A stretch of 64,000 nt of DNA from Macropodus opercularis. Taxonomy: Eukaryota > Chordata > Actinopteri > Anabantiformes > Osphronemidae. The stretch is from contig CM061090.1 of NCBI GenBank assembly GCA_030770545.1, positions 16,526,501 through 16,590,500 of the forward strand, read 5' to 3'. The translations under genes were made by a program, and so were the position numbers. Numbering within the stretch: position 1 is the first letter of the stretch; every line of letters starts with the position of its first letter. Positions 1 to 12,200 of the stretch are shown piece by piece. The notes under the pieces were generated by a model that saw only the letters and a list, made by a program, of their open reading frames with translations, did no database searches and was not told the DNA's origin.

Positions 1-3000
1 TGGGTGCCTCAGTTGTAGTCGTAGTTGCTTCATTTGTAGTTGTGGGTGCTTCAGTTGTAAGTGCAGTAGTTGTGGTTGTTGTTGCTTCAGTTGTGGTTGT
101 TGTGGGTACCTCAGTTGTAGTCGATGTTGCTTCAGTTGTGGTTGTTGTTGTTGCTTCAGTTGTGGTTGTTGTCGGTGCCTCAGTTGTAGTCGTTGTCACC
201 TCAGTTGTGGGTACCTCAGTTGTAGTCGTTGCTTCAGTTGTGGTCGTTGTTGCTTCAGTTGTGGTTGTTGAGGGTGTCTCAGTTGTAGTCGTTGTTGCTT
301 CAGTTGCGGTTGTTGTCACTTCAGTTGTAGTTGTAGTAAGTTCCTCAGTTGTAGTCGTGGTTGCTTCAGTTGTGGTTGCCTCAGTTGTAGTTGTTGTTTC
401 TTCCGTTGTAGTTGTTGTGGGTGCCTCAGTTGTAGTCGTAGTTGCTTCATTTGTAGTTGTGGGTGCTTCAGTTGTAAGTGCAGTAGTTGTGGTTGTTGTT
501 GCTTCAGTTGTGGTTGTTGTGGGTGCCTCAGTTGTAGTCGTTGTTGCTTCAGTTGTGGTTGTTGTTCCTTCCGTTGTAGTTGTTGTAGGTGCCTCGGTTG
601 TAGTCGTTGTCACTTCAGTTGTAGTTGTAGTAAGTTCCTCACTTGTAGTTGTGGTTGCTTCAGTTGTGGTTGTTGTGGGTGCCTCAGTTGTAGTTGTTGT
701 TTCTTCCGTTGTAGTTGTTGTAGGTGCCTCGGTTGTAGTCATTGTCGCTTCAGTTGTGGTTGTTGTAGGTGCCTCGGTTGTAGTCGTTGTCACTTCAGTT
801 GTGGGTGCCGTAGTTGTAGTTGTTGTTGCTTCACTTGTGGTTGCTGTGGGTGCCTCACTTGTAGTCGTTGTTGCAGGTGCCTCGGTTGTAGTCGTTGTCA
901 CTTCAGTTGTAGTTGTAGTAAGTTCCTCAGTTGTAGTCGTGGTTGCTTCAGTTGTGGTTGTTGTGGGTGCCTCAGTTGTAGTTGTTGTTTCTTCCGTTGT
1001 AGTTGTTGTAGGTGCCTCGGTTGTAGTCATTGTTGCTTCAATTGTGGTTGTTGTGGGTGCCTCAGTTGTAGTCGTAGTTGCTTCATTTGTAGTTGTGGGT
1101 GCTTCAGTTGTAAGTGCAGTAGTTGTGGTTGTTGTTGCTTCAGTTGTGGTTGTTGTGGGTACCTCGGTTGTAGTCGATGTTGCTTCAGTTGTGGTTGTTG
1201 TTGTTGCTTCAGTTGTGGTTGTTGTCGGTGCCTCAGTTGTAGTCGTTGTCACCTCAGTTGTGGGTACCTCAGTTGTAGTCGTTGCTTCAGTTGTGGTTGT
1301 TGTCACTTCAGTTGTGGGTACCTCAGTTGTAGTCGTTGCTTCAGTTGTGGTCGTTGTTGCTTCAGTTGTGGTTGTTGAGGGTGTCTCAGTTGTAGTCGTT
1401 GTTGCTTCAGTTGCGGTTGTTGTCACTTCAGTTGTAGTTGTAGTAAGTTCCTCAGTTGTAGTCGTGGTTGCTTCAGTTGTGGTTGCCTCAGTTGTAGTTG
1501 TTGTTTCTTCCGTTGTAGTTGTTGTGGGTGCCTCAGTTGTAGTCGTTGTTGCTTCAGTTGTGGTTGTTGTTCCTTCCGTTGTAGTTGTTGTAGGTGCCTC
1601 GGTTGTAGTCGTTGTCACTTCAGTTGTGGGTGCCGTAGTTGTAGTTGTTGTTGCTTCACTTGTGGTTGTTGTGGGTGCCTCAGTTGTAGTCGTAGTTGCT
1701 TCATTTGTAGTTGTGGGTGCTTCAGTTGTAGTCGTAGTTGCTTCATTTGTAGTTGTGGGTGCTTCAGTTGTAAGTGCAGTAGTTGTGGTTGTTGTTGCTT
1801 CAGTTGTGGTTGTTGTGGGTGCCTCAGTTGTAGTCGTTGTCACTTCAGTTGTGGGTGCCGTAGTTGTAGTTGTTGTTGCTTCACTTGTGGTTGCCTCACT
1901 TGTAGTCATTGTTGTAGGTGCCTCGGTTGTAGTCATTGTCGCTTCACTTGTGGTTGCTGTGGGTGCCTCACTTGTAGTCGTTGTTGTAGGTGCCTCGGTT
2001 GTAGTCATTGTCGCTTCAGTTGTGGTTGTTGTAGGTGCCTCGGTTGTAGTCGTTGTCACTTCAGTTGTGGGTGCCGTAGTTGTAGTTGTTGTTGCTTCAA
2101 TTGTGGTTGCTGTGGGTGCCTCACTTGTAGTCGTTGTTGCAGGTGCCTCGGTTGTAGTCGTCACTTCAGTTGTAGTTGTAGTAAGTTCCTCAGTTGTAGT
2201 CGTGGTTGCTTCAGTTGTGGTTGTTGTGGGTGCCTCAGTTGTAGTTGTTGTTTCTTCCGTTGTAGTTGTTGTAGGTGCCTCGGTTGTAGTCATTGTCGCT
2301 TCAGTTGTGGTTGTTGTAGGTGCCTCGGTTGTAGTCCTTGTCACTTCAGTTGTGGGTGCCGTAGTTGTAGTTGTTGTTGCTTCACTTGTGGTTGCTGTGG
2401 GTGCCTCACTTGTAGTCGTTGTTGCCTCAGTTGTGGTTGTTGTCGCCTCAGTTGTGGTTGTTGAGGGTGTCTCAGTTGTAGTCGTTGTTGCCTCAGTTGT
2501 AGTTGTTGTTTCTTCCGTTGTAGTTGTTGTAGGTGCCTCGGTTGTAGTCGTTGTCACTTCAGTTGTAGTTGTAGTAAGTTCCTCAGTTGTGGTCGTTGTT
2601 GCTTCAGTTGTAGTTGTTGTTGTTGCTTCAGTTGTGGTTGTTGTGGGTGCCTCAGTTGTAGTCGTAGTTGCTTCATTTGTAGTTGTGGTTGTTGTTGCTT
2701 CAGTTGTGGTTGTTGTGGGTGCCTCAGTTGTAGTCGTTGTTGCCTCAGTTGCGGTTGATGTGGGTGCCTCAGTTGTAGTTGTTGTCGCCTCAGTTGTGGT
2801 TGTTGTCGCCTCAGTTGTGGTTGTTGTTGTTGCTTCAGTTGTGGTTGTTGTGGGTGCCTCAGTTGTAGTCGTAGTTGCTTCATTTGTAGTTGTGGGTGCT
2901 TCAGTTGTAAGTGCAGTAGTTGTGGTTGTTGTTGCTTCAGTTGTGGTTGTTGTTGTTGCTTCAGTTGTGGTTGTTGTGGGTGCCTCAGTTATAGTCGTTG

Positions 3001-6000
3001 TTGCTTCAGTTGTGGTTGTTGTGGGTGCCTCAGTTGTAGTTGTTGTTGCTTCAGTTGTAGTTGTTGTCGCCTCAGTTGTGGTTGTTGTGGGTGCCTCAGT
3101 TGTAGATGTTGTTGCTTCAGTTGTGGTTGTTGTGGGTGCCTCAGTTGTAGTCGTTGTTGCCTCAGTTGTGGTTGATGTGGGTGCCTCAGTTGTAGTTGTT
3201 GTCGCCTCAGTTGTGGTTGTTGTCGTCTCAGTTGTGGTTGTTGTTGTTGCTTCAGTTGTGGTTGTTGTGGGTGCCTCATTTGTAGTCGTTGTTGCTTCAG
3301 TTGTGGTTGTTGTGGGTGCCTCAGTTGTAGTCGCTGTTGCTTCAGTTGTGGTTGTTGTGGGTGCCTCAGTTGTAGTTGTTGTTGCTTCAGTTGTGGTTGT
3401 TGTGGGTGCCTCAGTTGTAGTCGTTGTTGCTTCAGTTGTGGTTGTTGTGGGTGCCTCAGTTGTAGTCGTTGTTGCTTCAGTTGTGGGTGCCTCAGTTGTG
3501 GTTGTTGTTGCTTCAGTTGTAGTTGTTGTCGCCTCAGTTGTGGTTGTTGTAGGTGCCTCGGTTGTAGTCGTTGTCACTTCAGTTGTAGTTGTAGTAAGTT
3601 CCTCAGTTGTGGTCGTTGTTGCTTCAGTTGTAGTTGTTGTTGTTGCTTCAGTTGTGGTTGTTGTGGGTGCCTCAGTTGTAGTCGTAGTTGCTTCATTTGT
3701 AGTTGTGGGTGCTTCAGTTGTAAGTGCAGTAGTTGTGGTTGTTGTTGCTTCAGTTGTAGTTGTAGCAAGTTCCTCAGTTGTGGTCGTTGTTGCTTCAGTT
3801 GCAGTTGTTGTTACTTCAGTTGTGGTTGTTGAGGGTGCCTGAGTTGTAGTTGTTGTCACTACAGTAGTGGTTGTTGTGGGTGCCTCAGTTGTAGTCGTTG
3901 TTGCTTCAGTTGTGGTTGTTGTGGGTGCCTCTGTTGTAGTCGTAGTTTCTTCATTTGTAGTTGTGGGTGCTTCAGTTGTAAGTGCAGTAGTTGTGGTTGT
4001 TGTTGCTTCAGTTGTGGTTGTTGTGGGTGCCTCAGTTGTAGTCGTTGTCGCTTCAGTTGTGGTTGTTGTTGTTGCTTCAGTTGTGGTTGTTGTTCCTTCC
4101 GTTGTAGTTGTTGTAGGGGCCTCGGTTGTAGTCGTTGTCTCTTCAGTTGTAGTTGTAGTAAGTTCCTCAGTTGTAGTCGTGGTTGCTTCAGTTGTGGTTG
4201 TTGTGGGTGCCTCAGTTGTAGTTGTTGTTTCTTCCGTTGTAGTTGTTGTAGGTGCCTCGGTTGTAGTCATTGTCGCTTCAGTAGTGGTTGTTGTAGGTGC
4301 CTCGGTTGTAGTCGTTGTCACTTCAGTTGTGGGTGCCGTAGTTGTAGTTGTTGTTGCTTCACTTGTGGTTGCCTCACTTGTAGTCGTTGTTGCCTCAGTT
4401 GTGGTTGTTGTCGCCTCAGTTGTGGTTGTTGAGGGTGTCTCAGTTGTAGTCGTTGTTGCCTCAGTTGTAGTTGTTGTTTCTTCCGTTGTAGTTGTTGTAG
4501 GTGCCTCGGTTGTAGTCGTTGTCACTTCAGTTGTGGGTGCCGTAGTTGTAGTTGTTGTTGCTTCACTTGTGGTTGTTGTGGGTGCCTCAGTTGTAGTCGT
4601 AGTTGCTTCATTTGTAGTTGTGGGTGCTTCAGTTGTAGTCGTAGTTGCTTCATTTGTAGTTGTGGGTGCTTCAGTTGTAAGTGCAGTAGTTGTGGTTGTT
4701 GTTGCTTCAGTTGTGGTTGTTGTGGGTGCCTCAGTTGTAGTCGTTGTCACTTCAGTTGTGGGTGCCGTAGTTGTAGTTGTTGTTGCTTCACTTGTGGTTG
4801 CCTCACTTGTAGTCGTTGTTGTAGGTGCCTCGGTTGTAGTCATTGTCGCTTCACTTGTGGTTGCTGTGGGTGCCTCACTTGTAGTCGTTGTTGTAGGTGC
4901 CTCGGTTGTAGTCATTGTCGCTTCAGTTGTGGTTGTTGTAGGTGCCTCGGTTGTAGTCGTTGTCACTTCAGTTGTGGGTGCCGTAGTTGTAGTTGTTGTT
5001 GCTTCAATTGTGGTTGCTGTGGGTGCCTCACTTGTAGTCGTTGTTGCAGGTGCCTCGGTTGTAGTCGTCACTTCAGTTGTAGTTGTAGTAAGTTCCTCAG
5101 TTGTAGTCGTGGTTGCTTCTGTTGTGGTTGTTGTGGGTGCCTCAGTTGTAGTTGTTGTCGCCTCAGTTGTGGTTGTTGTCGCCTCAGTTGTGGTTGTTGT
5201 TGTTGCTTCAGTTGTGGTTGTTGTGGGTGCCTCAGTTGTAGTCGTAGTTGCTTCATTTGTAGTTGTGGGTGCTTCAGTTGTAAGTGCAGTAGTTGTGGTT
5301 GTTGTTGCTTCAGTTGTGGTTGTTGTTGTTGCTTCAGTTGTGGTTGTTGTGGGTGCCTCAGTTATAGTCGTTGTTGCTTCAGTTGTGGTTGTTGTGGGTG
5401 CCTCAGTTGTAGTTGTTGTTGCTTCAGTTGTAGTTGTTGTCGCCTCAGTTGTGGTTGTTGTGGGTGCCTCAGTTGTAGATGTTGTTGCTTCAGTTGTGGT
5501 TGTTGTGGGTGCCTCAGTTGTAGTCGTTGTTGCCTCAGTTGTGGTTGATGTGGGTGCCTCAGTTGTAGTTGTTGTCGCCTCAGTTGTGGTTGTTGTCGTC
5601 TCAGTTGTGGTTGTTGTTGTTGCTTCAGTTGTGGTTGTTGTGGGTGCCTCATTTGTAGTCGTTGTTGCTTCAGTTGTGGTTGTTGTGGGTGCCTCAGTTG
5701 TAGTCGCTGTTGCTTCAGTTGTGGTTGTTGTGGGTGCCTCAGTTGTAGTTGTTGTTGCTTCAGTTGTGGTTGTTGTGGGTGCCTCAGTTGTAGTCGTTGT
5801 TGCTTCAGTTGTGGTTGTTGTGGGTGCCTCAGTTGTAGTCGTTGTTGCTTCAGTTGTGGGTGCCTCAGTTGTGGTTGTTGTTGCTTCAGTTGTAGTTGTT
5901 GTCGCCTCAGTTGTGGTTGTTGTAGGTGCCTCGGTTGTAGTCGTTGTCACTTCAGTTGTAGTTGTAGTAAGTTCCTCAGTTGTGGTCGTTGTTGCTTCAG

Positions 6001-9000
6001 TTGTAGTTGTTGTTGTTGCTTCAGTTGTGGTTGTTGTGGGTGCCTCAGTTGTAGTCGTAGTTGCTTCATTTGTAGTTGTGGGTGCTTCAGTTGTAAGTGC
6101 AGTAGTTGTGGTTGTTGTTGCTTCAGTTGTAGTTGTAGCAAGTTCCTCAGTTGTGGTCGTTGTTGCTTCAGTTGCAGTTGTTGTTACTTCAGTTGTGGTT
6201 GTTGAGGGTGCCTGAGTTGTAGTTGTTGTCACTACAGTAGTGGTTGTTGTGGGTGCCTCAGTTGTAGTCGTTGTTGCTTCAGTTGTGGTTGTTGTGGGTG
6301 CCTCTGTTGTAGTCGTAGTTTCTTCATTTGTAGTTGTGGGTGCTTCAGTTGTAAGTGCAGTAGTTGTGGTTGTTGTTGCTTCAGTTGTGGTTGTTGTGGG
6401 TGCCTCAGTTGTAGTCGTTGTCGCTTCAGTTGTGGTTGTTGTTGTTGCTTCAGTTGTGGTTGTTGTTCCTTCCGTTGTAGTTGTTGTAGGGGCCTCGGTT
6501 GTAGTCGTTGTCTCTTCAGTTGTAGTTGTAGTAAGTTCCTCAGTTGTAGTCGTGGTTGCTTCAGTTGTGGTTGTTGTGGGTGCCTCAGTTGTAGTTGTTG
6601 TTTCTTCCGTTGTAGTTGTTGTAGGTGCCTCGGTTGTAGTCATTGTCGCTTCAGTAGTGGTTGTTGTAGGTGCCTCGGTTGTAGTCGTTGTCACTTCAGT
6701 TGTGGGTGCCGTAGTTGTAGTTGTTGTTGCTTCACTTGTGGTTGCCTCACTTGTAGTCGTTGTTGCCTCAGTTGTGGTTGTTGTCGCCTCAGTTGTGGTT
6801 GTTGAGGGTGTCTCAGTTGTAGTCGTTGTTGCCTCAGTTGTAGTTGTTGTTTCTTCCGTTGTAGTTGTTGTAGGTGCCTCGGTTGTAGTCGTTGTCACTT
6901 CAGTTGTGGGTGCCGTAGTTGTAGTTGTTGTTGCTTCACTTGTGGTTGTTGTGGGTGCCTCAGTTGTAGTCGTAGTTGCTTCATTTGTAGTTGTGGGTGC
7001 TTCAGTTGTAGTCGTAGTTGCTTCATTTGTAGTTGTGGGTGCTTCAGTTGTAAGTGCAGTAGTTGTGGTTGTTGTTGCTTCAGTTGTGGTTGTTGTGGGT
7101 GCCTCAGTTGTAGTCGTTGTCACTTCAGTTGTGGGTGCCGTAGTTGTAGTTGTTGTTGCTTCACTTGTGGTTGCCTCACTTGTAGTCGTTGTTGTAGGTG
7201 CCTCGGTTGTAGTCATTGTCGCTTCACTTGTGGTTGCTGTGGGTGCCTCACTTGTAGTCGTTGTTGTAGGTGCCTCGGTTGTAGTCATTGTCGCTTCAGT
7301 TGTGGTTGTTGTAGGTGCCTCGGTTGTAGTCGTTGTCACTTCAGTTGTGGGTGCCGTAGTTGTAGTTGTTGTTGCTTCAATTGTGGTTGCTGTGGGTGCC
7401 TCACTTGTAGTCGTTGTTGCAGGTGCCTCGGTTGTAGTCGTCACTTCAGTTGTAGTTGTAGTAAGTTCCTCAGTTGTAGTCGTGGTTGCTTCTGTTGTGG
7501 TTGTTGTGGGTGCCTCAGTTGTAGTTGTTGTCGCCTCAGTTGTGGTTGTTGTCGCCTCAGTTGTGGTTGTTGTTGTTGCTTCAGTTGTGGTTGTTGTGGG
7601 TGCCTCAGTTGTAGTCGTAGTTGCTTCATTTGTAGTTGTGGGTGCTTCAGTTGTAAGTGCAGTAGTTGTGGTTGTTGTTGCTTCAGTTGTGGTTGTTGTT
7701 GTTGCTTCAGTTGTGGTTGTTGTGGGTGCCTCAGTTATAGTCGTTGTTGCTTCAGTTGTGGTTGTTGTGGGTGCCTCAGTTGTAGTTGTTGTTGCTTCAG
7801 TTGTAGTTGTTGTCGCCTCAGTTGTGGTTGTTGTGGGTGCCTCAGTTGTAGATGTTGTTGCTTCAGTTGTGGTTGTTGTGGGTGCCTCAGTTGTAGTCGT
7901 TGTTGCCTCAGTTGTGGTTGATGTGGGTGCCTCAGTTGTAGTTGTTGTCGCCTCAGTTGTGGTTGTTGTCGTCTCAGTTGTGGTTGTTGTTGTTGCTTCA
8001 GTTGTGGTTGTTGTGGGTGCCTCATTTGTAGTCGTTGTTGCTTCAGTTGTGGTTGTTGTGGGTGCCTCAGTTGTAGTCGCTGTTGCTTCAGTTGTGGTTG
8101 TTGTGGGTGCCTCAGTTGTAGTTGTTGTTGCTTCAGTTGTGGTTGTTGTGGGTGCCTCAGTTGTAGTCGTTGTTGCTTCAGTTGTGGTTGTTGTGGGTGC
8201 CTCAGTTGTAGTCGTTGTTGCTTCAGTTGTGGGTGCCTCAGTTGTGGTTGTTGTTGCTTCAGTTGTAGTTGTTGTCGCCTCAGTTGTGGTAGTTGTAGGT
8301 GCCTCGGTTGTAGTCGTTGTCACTTCAGTTGTAGTTGTAGTAAGTTCCTCAGTTGTGGTCGTTGTTGCTTCAGTTGTAGTTGTTGTTGTTGCTTCAGTTG
8401 TGGTTGTTGTGGGTGCCTCAGTTGTAGTCGTAGTTGCTTCATTTGTAGTTGTGGGTGCTTCAGTTGTAAGTGCAGTAGTTGTGGTTGTTGTTGCTTCAGT
8501 TGTGGTTGTTGTGGGTGCCTCAGTTGTAGTCGTTGTTGCTTCAGTTGTGGTTGTTGTTGTTGCTTCAGTTGTGGTTGTTGTGGGTGCCTCAGTTATAGTC
8601 GTTGTTGCTTCAGTTGTGGTTGTTGTGGGTGCCTCAGTTGTAGTTGTTGTTGCTTCAGTTGTAGTTGTTGTCGCCTCAGTTGTGGTTGTTGTGGGTGCCT
8701 CAGTTGTAGTTGTTGTTGCTTCAGTTGTGGTTGTTGTGGGTGCCTCAGTTGTAGTCGCTGTTGCTTCAGTTGTGGTTGTTGTGGGTGCCTCATTTGTAGT
8801 CGTTGTTGCTTCAGTTGTGGTTGTTGTGGGTGCCTCAGTTGTAGTCACTGTTGCTTCAGTTGTGGTTGTTGTGGGTGCCTCAGTTGTAGTTGTTGTTGCT
8901 TCAGTTGTGGTTGTTGTGGGTGCCTCAGTTGTAGTCGTTGTTGCTTCAGTTGTGGTTGTTGTGGGTGCCTCAGTTGTAGTCGTTGTTGCTTCAGTTGTGG

Positions 9001-9201
9001 GTGCCTCAGTTGTGGTTGTTGTTGCTTCAGTTGTAGTTGTTGTCGCCTCAGTTGTGGTTGTTGTGGGTGCCTCAGTTGTAGTTGTTGTTGCTTCAGTTGT
9101 GGTTGTTGTGAGTGCCTCAGTTGTAGTCGTTGTTGCCTCAGTTGTGGTTGATGTGGGTGCCTCAGTTGTAGTTGTTGTTGCCTCAGTTGTTACACTTGAA
9201 A
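1..9201 (-). CDS. Gene A exon 8: Thr-rich repeat block 3, partial at window edge
   Basis: It starts after the same CTCACTCACAG acceptor as exon 5 with F-SSVTTEATTTTTEAPT and stays open to base 1, at least 3,066 codons. I checked the frame through the two TGA-like points on the opposite strand (3840-3842 and 6213-6215): on this strand they read CAG (Gln) in TTTTTQAPSTTTT. Composition is again Thr with Glu, Ala and Pro. Variants EELTTTTTEV and APTTNEATT are more frequent than in blocks 1 and 2. A large part (3843 to about 8500) is a 2,373-bp tandem duplication. No SEA start is seen, so the exon continues to the left. Confidence 0.8.
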
Positions 9202-12200
9202 CTGTGAGTGAGTTAAACAACAAAAGGACATAAATATATACATATAAATACAGTCTTTGGTTTAATGTGTGGATTTTTGAAACCTACTACTGGCCTTACA
9301 CATTACTTACATATGTCATTCACCGTGATGGAGCTGGGTTCAATTTCAAAGCCAGTGACAGTTGAAGATGCGTTGATCAAAACATCAGCAATCTGATTGT
9401 CACTAGGAACAGATGCGTTGTTGAAGGTAATGGAAAAGGTGTTGACGACTGATCCAGTGCTGCATAAGGGGAACCAAAAATGTTATGTTAAAAATGATAT
9501 TGAGGCCATTAATGTTAAAATATTCAAAAAAGTAATAGGTAAATACCTGTATTTTACAATGCTCATATTAATAAATGTCTTGAATTTCTCTCTGTAAAAA
9601 GGTTCAAGCTGTATGATAAAAGAGAAATAATTTTAACATGTTACCTTTGATTTATTTTTTGTACTGGCTCAGTGTCACTAACATAAAAGACAGAACATAA
9701 AAGAACATTGTGTAGTAACAAGTGGTATCCTAACAGTGAGACTTACCTGTGATGTTATCATTGTAGTTCGTTCTTTAAAAGGTGTAGATGATGGATTAAT
9801 TAAATCAGTTGTAAATGTATCTGAGGGAGATCTGAAAGTCACGAATCTTGTTGCAATTCCAGATTTTGTAGTTGTTGCAGTTGTTAATGCTTCAGTCGTA
9901 ATTGTTGTTAGTTCAGTTGTGGTTGTTGTGGCTGCCTCAGTTGTAGTTATAGTTGCTTCAGTTGTAGTTGTTGTTCCTTCAGTTGTAGTTGTTGTTGCTT
10001 CCGTTGTGGTTGTTCTGGGTTCCTCGGTTGTAGTCGTTGTTTTATCAGCTGTGGGTGCCTCATTTGTAATTGTTGATGCTTCAGTTGTACTTGTTGTCGC
10101 TTCAGTGGTAGTTGTTGTTACTAGTGTAGTAAATGTTGTTGCTTCAGTTGTGGTTGTTGTGGGTGCCTCAGTTGTAGTCTTTGTTGGTTCAGTTGTAGTT
10201 GTTGCTTCAGTTGTGGTTGCTTCAGTTGTGGTTGTTGTGGCTGCCTCAATTGTGGTCATTGTTGCTTCAGTTGTGGGTGCTGTAGTTGTAGTTGTTGTCG
10301 CTTCAGTTGTGGTTGTTGTTGTCGCCTCAGTTGTGGTTGTTGTGGGTGCCTCAGTTGTAGTCGTTGTTACTTCAGTTGTGGTTGTTGTGGGTGCCTCAGT
10401 TGTAGTCGTTGTTACTTCAGTTGTGGTTGTTGTGGGTGCCTCAGTTGTGGGTGCCGTAGTTGTAGTTGTTGTTGCTTCTGTTGTAATTGTTGCAGGTACC
10501 TCGGTTGTAGTCATTATCACTTCAGTTGTGGTTGTTGTGGGTACCTCAGTTGTAGTCGTTGTCGCTTCAGTTGTGGTTGTTGTTGCTTCAGTTGTGGGTG
10601 CCGTAGTTGTAGTTGTTGTTGCTTCTGTTGTGGTTGTTGTCGTCTCAGTTGTAGTCGTTGTTGCTTCTGTTGTAGTTGTTGTAGGTGCCTCAGTTGTAGT
10701 TGTTGTCGGTTCAGTTTTGGTTGTTGTTCCTTCAGTTGTAGTTGTTGTTGTGGATATCTTAGTTGTAGTTGTAGTGGGTGCCTCTGTTGTAGTTGTTGTT
10801 GCTTCTGTTGTAGTCGTTGTAGGTGCCTCAGTTGTAGTTGTTGTCGGTTCAGTTGTGGTTGTTGTTCCTTCAGTTGTAGTTGTTGAGGATGTCTCAGTTG
10901 TAGTCGTCGTTGCTTCAGTTGTGGTTGTTGTAGATGCTTCAGCTGTAGTTGTAGTGGGTGCCTCTGTTGTAGTAGTTGTTGCCTCAGTTGTGGTTGTTGT
11001 GGGCACCTCAGTTGTAGTCGTTGTCGCTTCAGTTGTGGTTGTTGTTGCTTCAGTTGTGGGTGCCGCAGTTGTAGTTGTTGTTGCTTCTGTTGTGGTTGTT
11101 GTCGTCTCAGTTGTGGTTGTTGTGGGTGCCTCAGTTGTGGTTGTTGTTCCTTCAGTTGTAGTTGTTGTTGCTTCAGTTGTTGTTGTGGATATCTTAGTTG
11201 TAGTTGTAGTGGGTGCCTCTGTTGTAGTTGTTGTTGCTTCTGTTTTAGTTGTAGTGGGTGCCTCTGTTGTAGTTGTTGTTGCCTCAGTTGTGGTTGTTGT
11301 TGCTTCAGTTGTGGTTGTTGAGGGTGCCTCAGTTGTAGTCGTGGTTGCTTCAGTTGTGGTTTTTGTAGGTGCCTCAGTTGTAGTTGTAGTGGGTGCCTCT
11401 GTTGTAGTTGTTGTTGCCTCAGTTGTGGGTGCCTCTGTTGTAGTTGTTGTTGCCTCAGTTGTGGGTGCCTCTGTTGTAGTTGTTGTTGCCTCAGTTGTGG
11501 TTGTTGTGGGTGCCTCGGTGGTAGTTGTTGTCGGTTCAGTTGTGGTTGTTGTTGCTTCAGTTGTGGTTGTTGTGGGTGCCTCAGTTGTAGTCATTGTTGC
11601 TTCAGTTGTGGTTGTTGTGGGTGCCTCAGTTGTAGTCGTTGTTGCTTCAGTTGTAGTTGTTGCTTCAGTTGTGGTTGTTGTTGTCGCCTCAGATGTGGTT
11701 GTTGTGGGTGCCTCAGTTGTAGTCGTTGTTACTTCAGTTGTGGTTGTTGTGGGTGCCTCAGTTGTGGATGCCGTAGTTGTTGTTGCTTCTGTTGTGGTTG
11801 TTGTCGTCTCAGTTGTGGTTGTTGTTGTCGCCTCAGTTGTGGTTGTTGTGGGTGCCATAGTTGTAGTCGTTGTTACTTCAGTTGTGGTTGTTGTGGGTGC
11901 CTCAGTTGTAGTTGTTATTGCTTCTGTTGTAATTGTTGCAGGTACCTCGGTTGTAGTCATTATCGTGTCAGTTGTGGTTGTTGTGGGTACCTCAGTTGTA
12001 GTCGTTGTCGCTTCAGTTGTGGTTGTTGTTGCTTCAGTTGTGGGTGCCTCAGTTGTAGTCGTTGTTGCTTCTGTTGTAGTTGTTGTTGCTTCAGTTGTAG
12101 TTGTTGTCGCCTCAGTTGTGGTTGTTGTGGTTGCCTCAGTTGTAGTCGTTGTTGCTTCAGTCGTGGTTGTTGTGGGTTCCTCACTTGTAGTCGTTGTTGC

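Larger units (their letters stand above)
9148..10170. repeat. 7,042-bp module duplication, left copy (SEA 2 block)
   Basis: Partner of 16190-17212. The near-identity of intron sequence means recent duplication or ongoing gene conversion; selection on protein alone would not preserve it. Confidence 0.9.

Noticed and set aside
42..9233. Long plus-strand Val/Ala/Ser/Gly open frames over gene A exon 8 (up to 997 codons)
   Set aside because: They are the antisense of the Thr-rich repeats; openness follows from repeat period and composition, there is no signal, domain or splice logic, and they run into antisense of the SEA introns.
9397..9597. 66-codon plus-strand frame (and its copy at 16439-16639)
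   Set aside because: Antisense of the SEA exons and intron; duplicated only because the module is.
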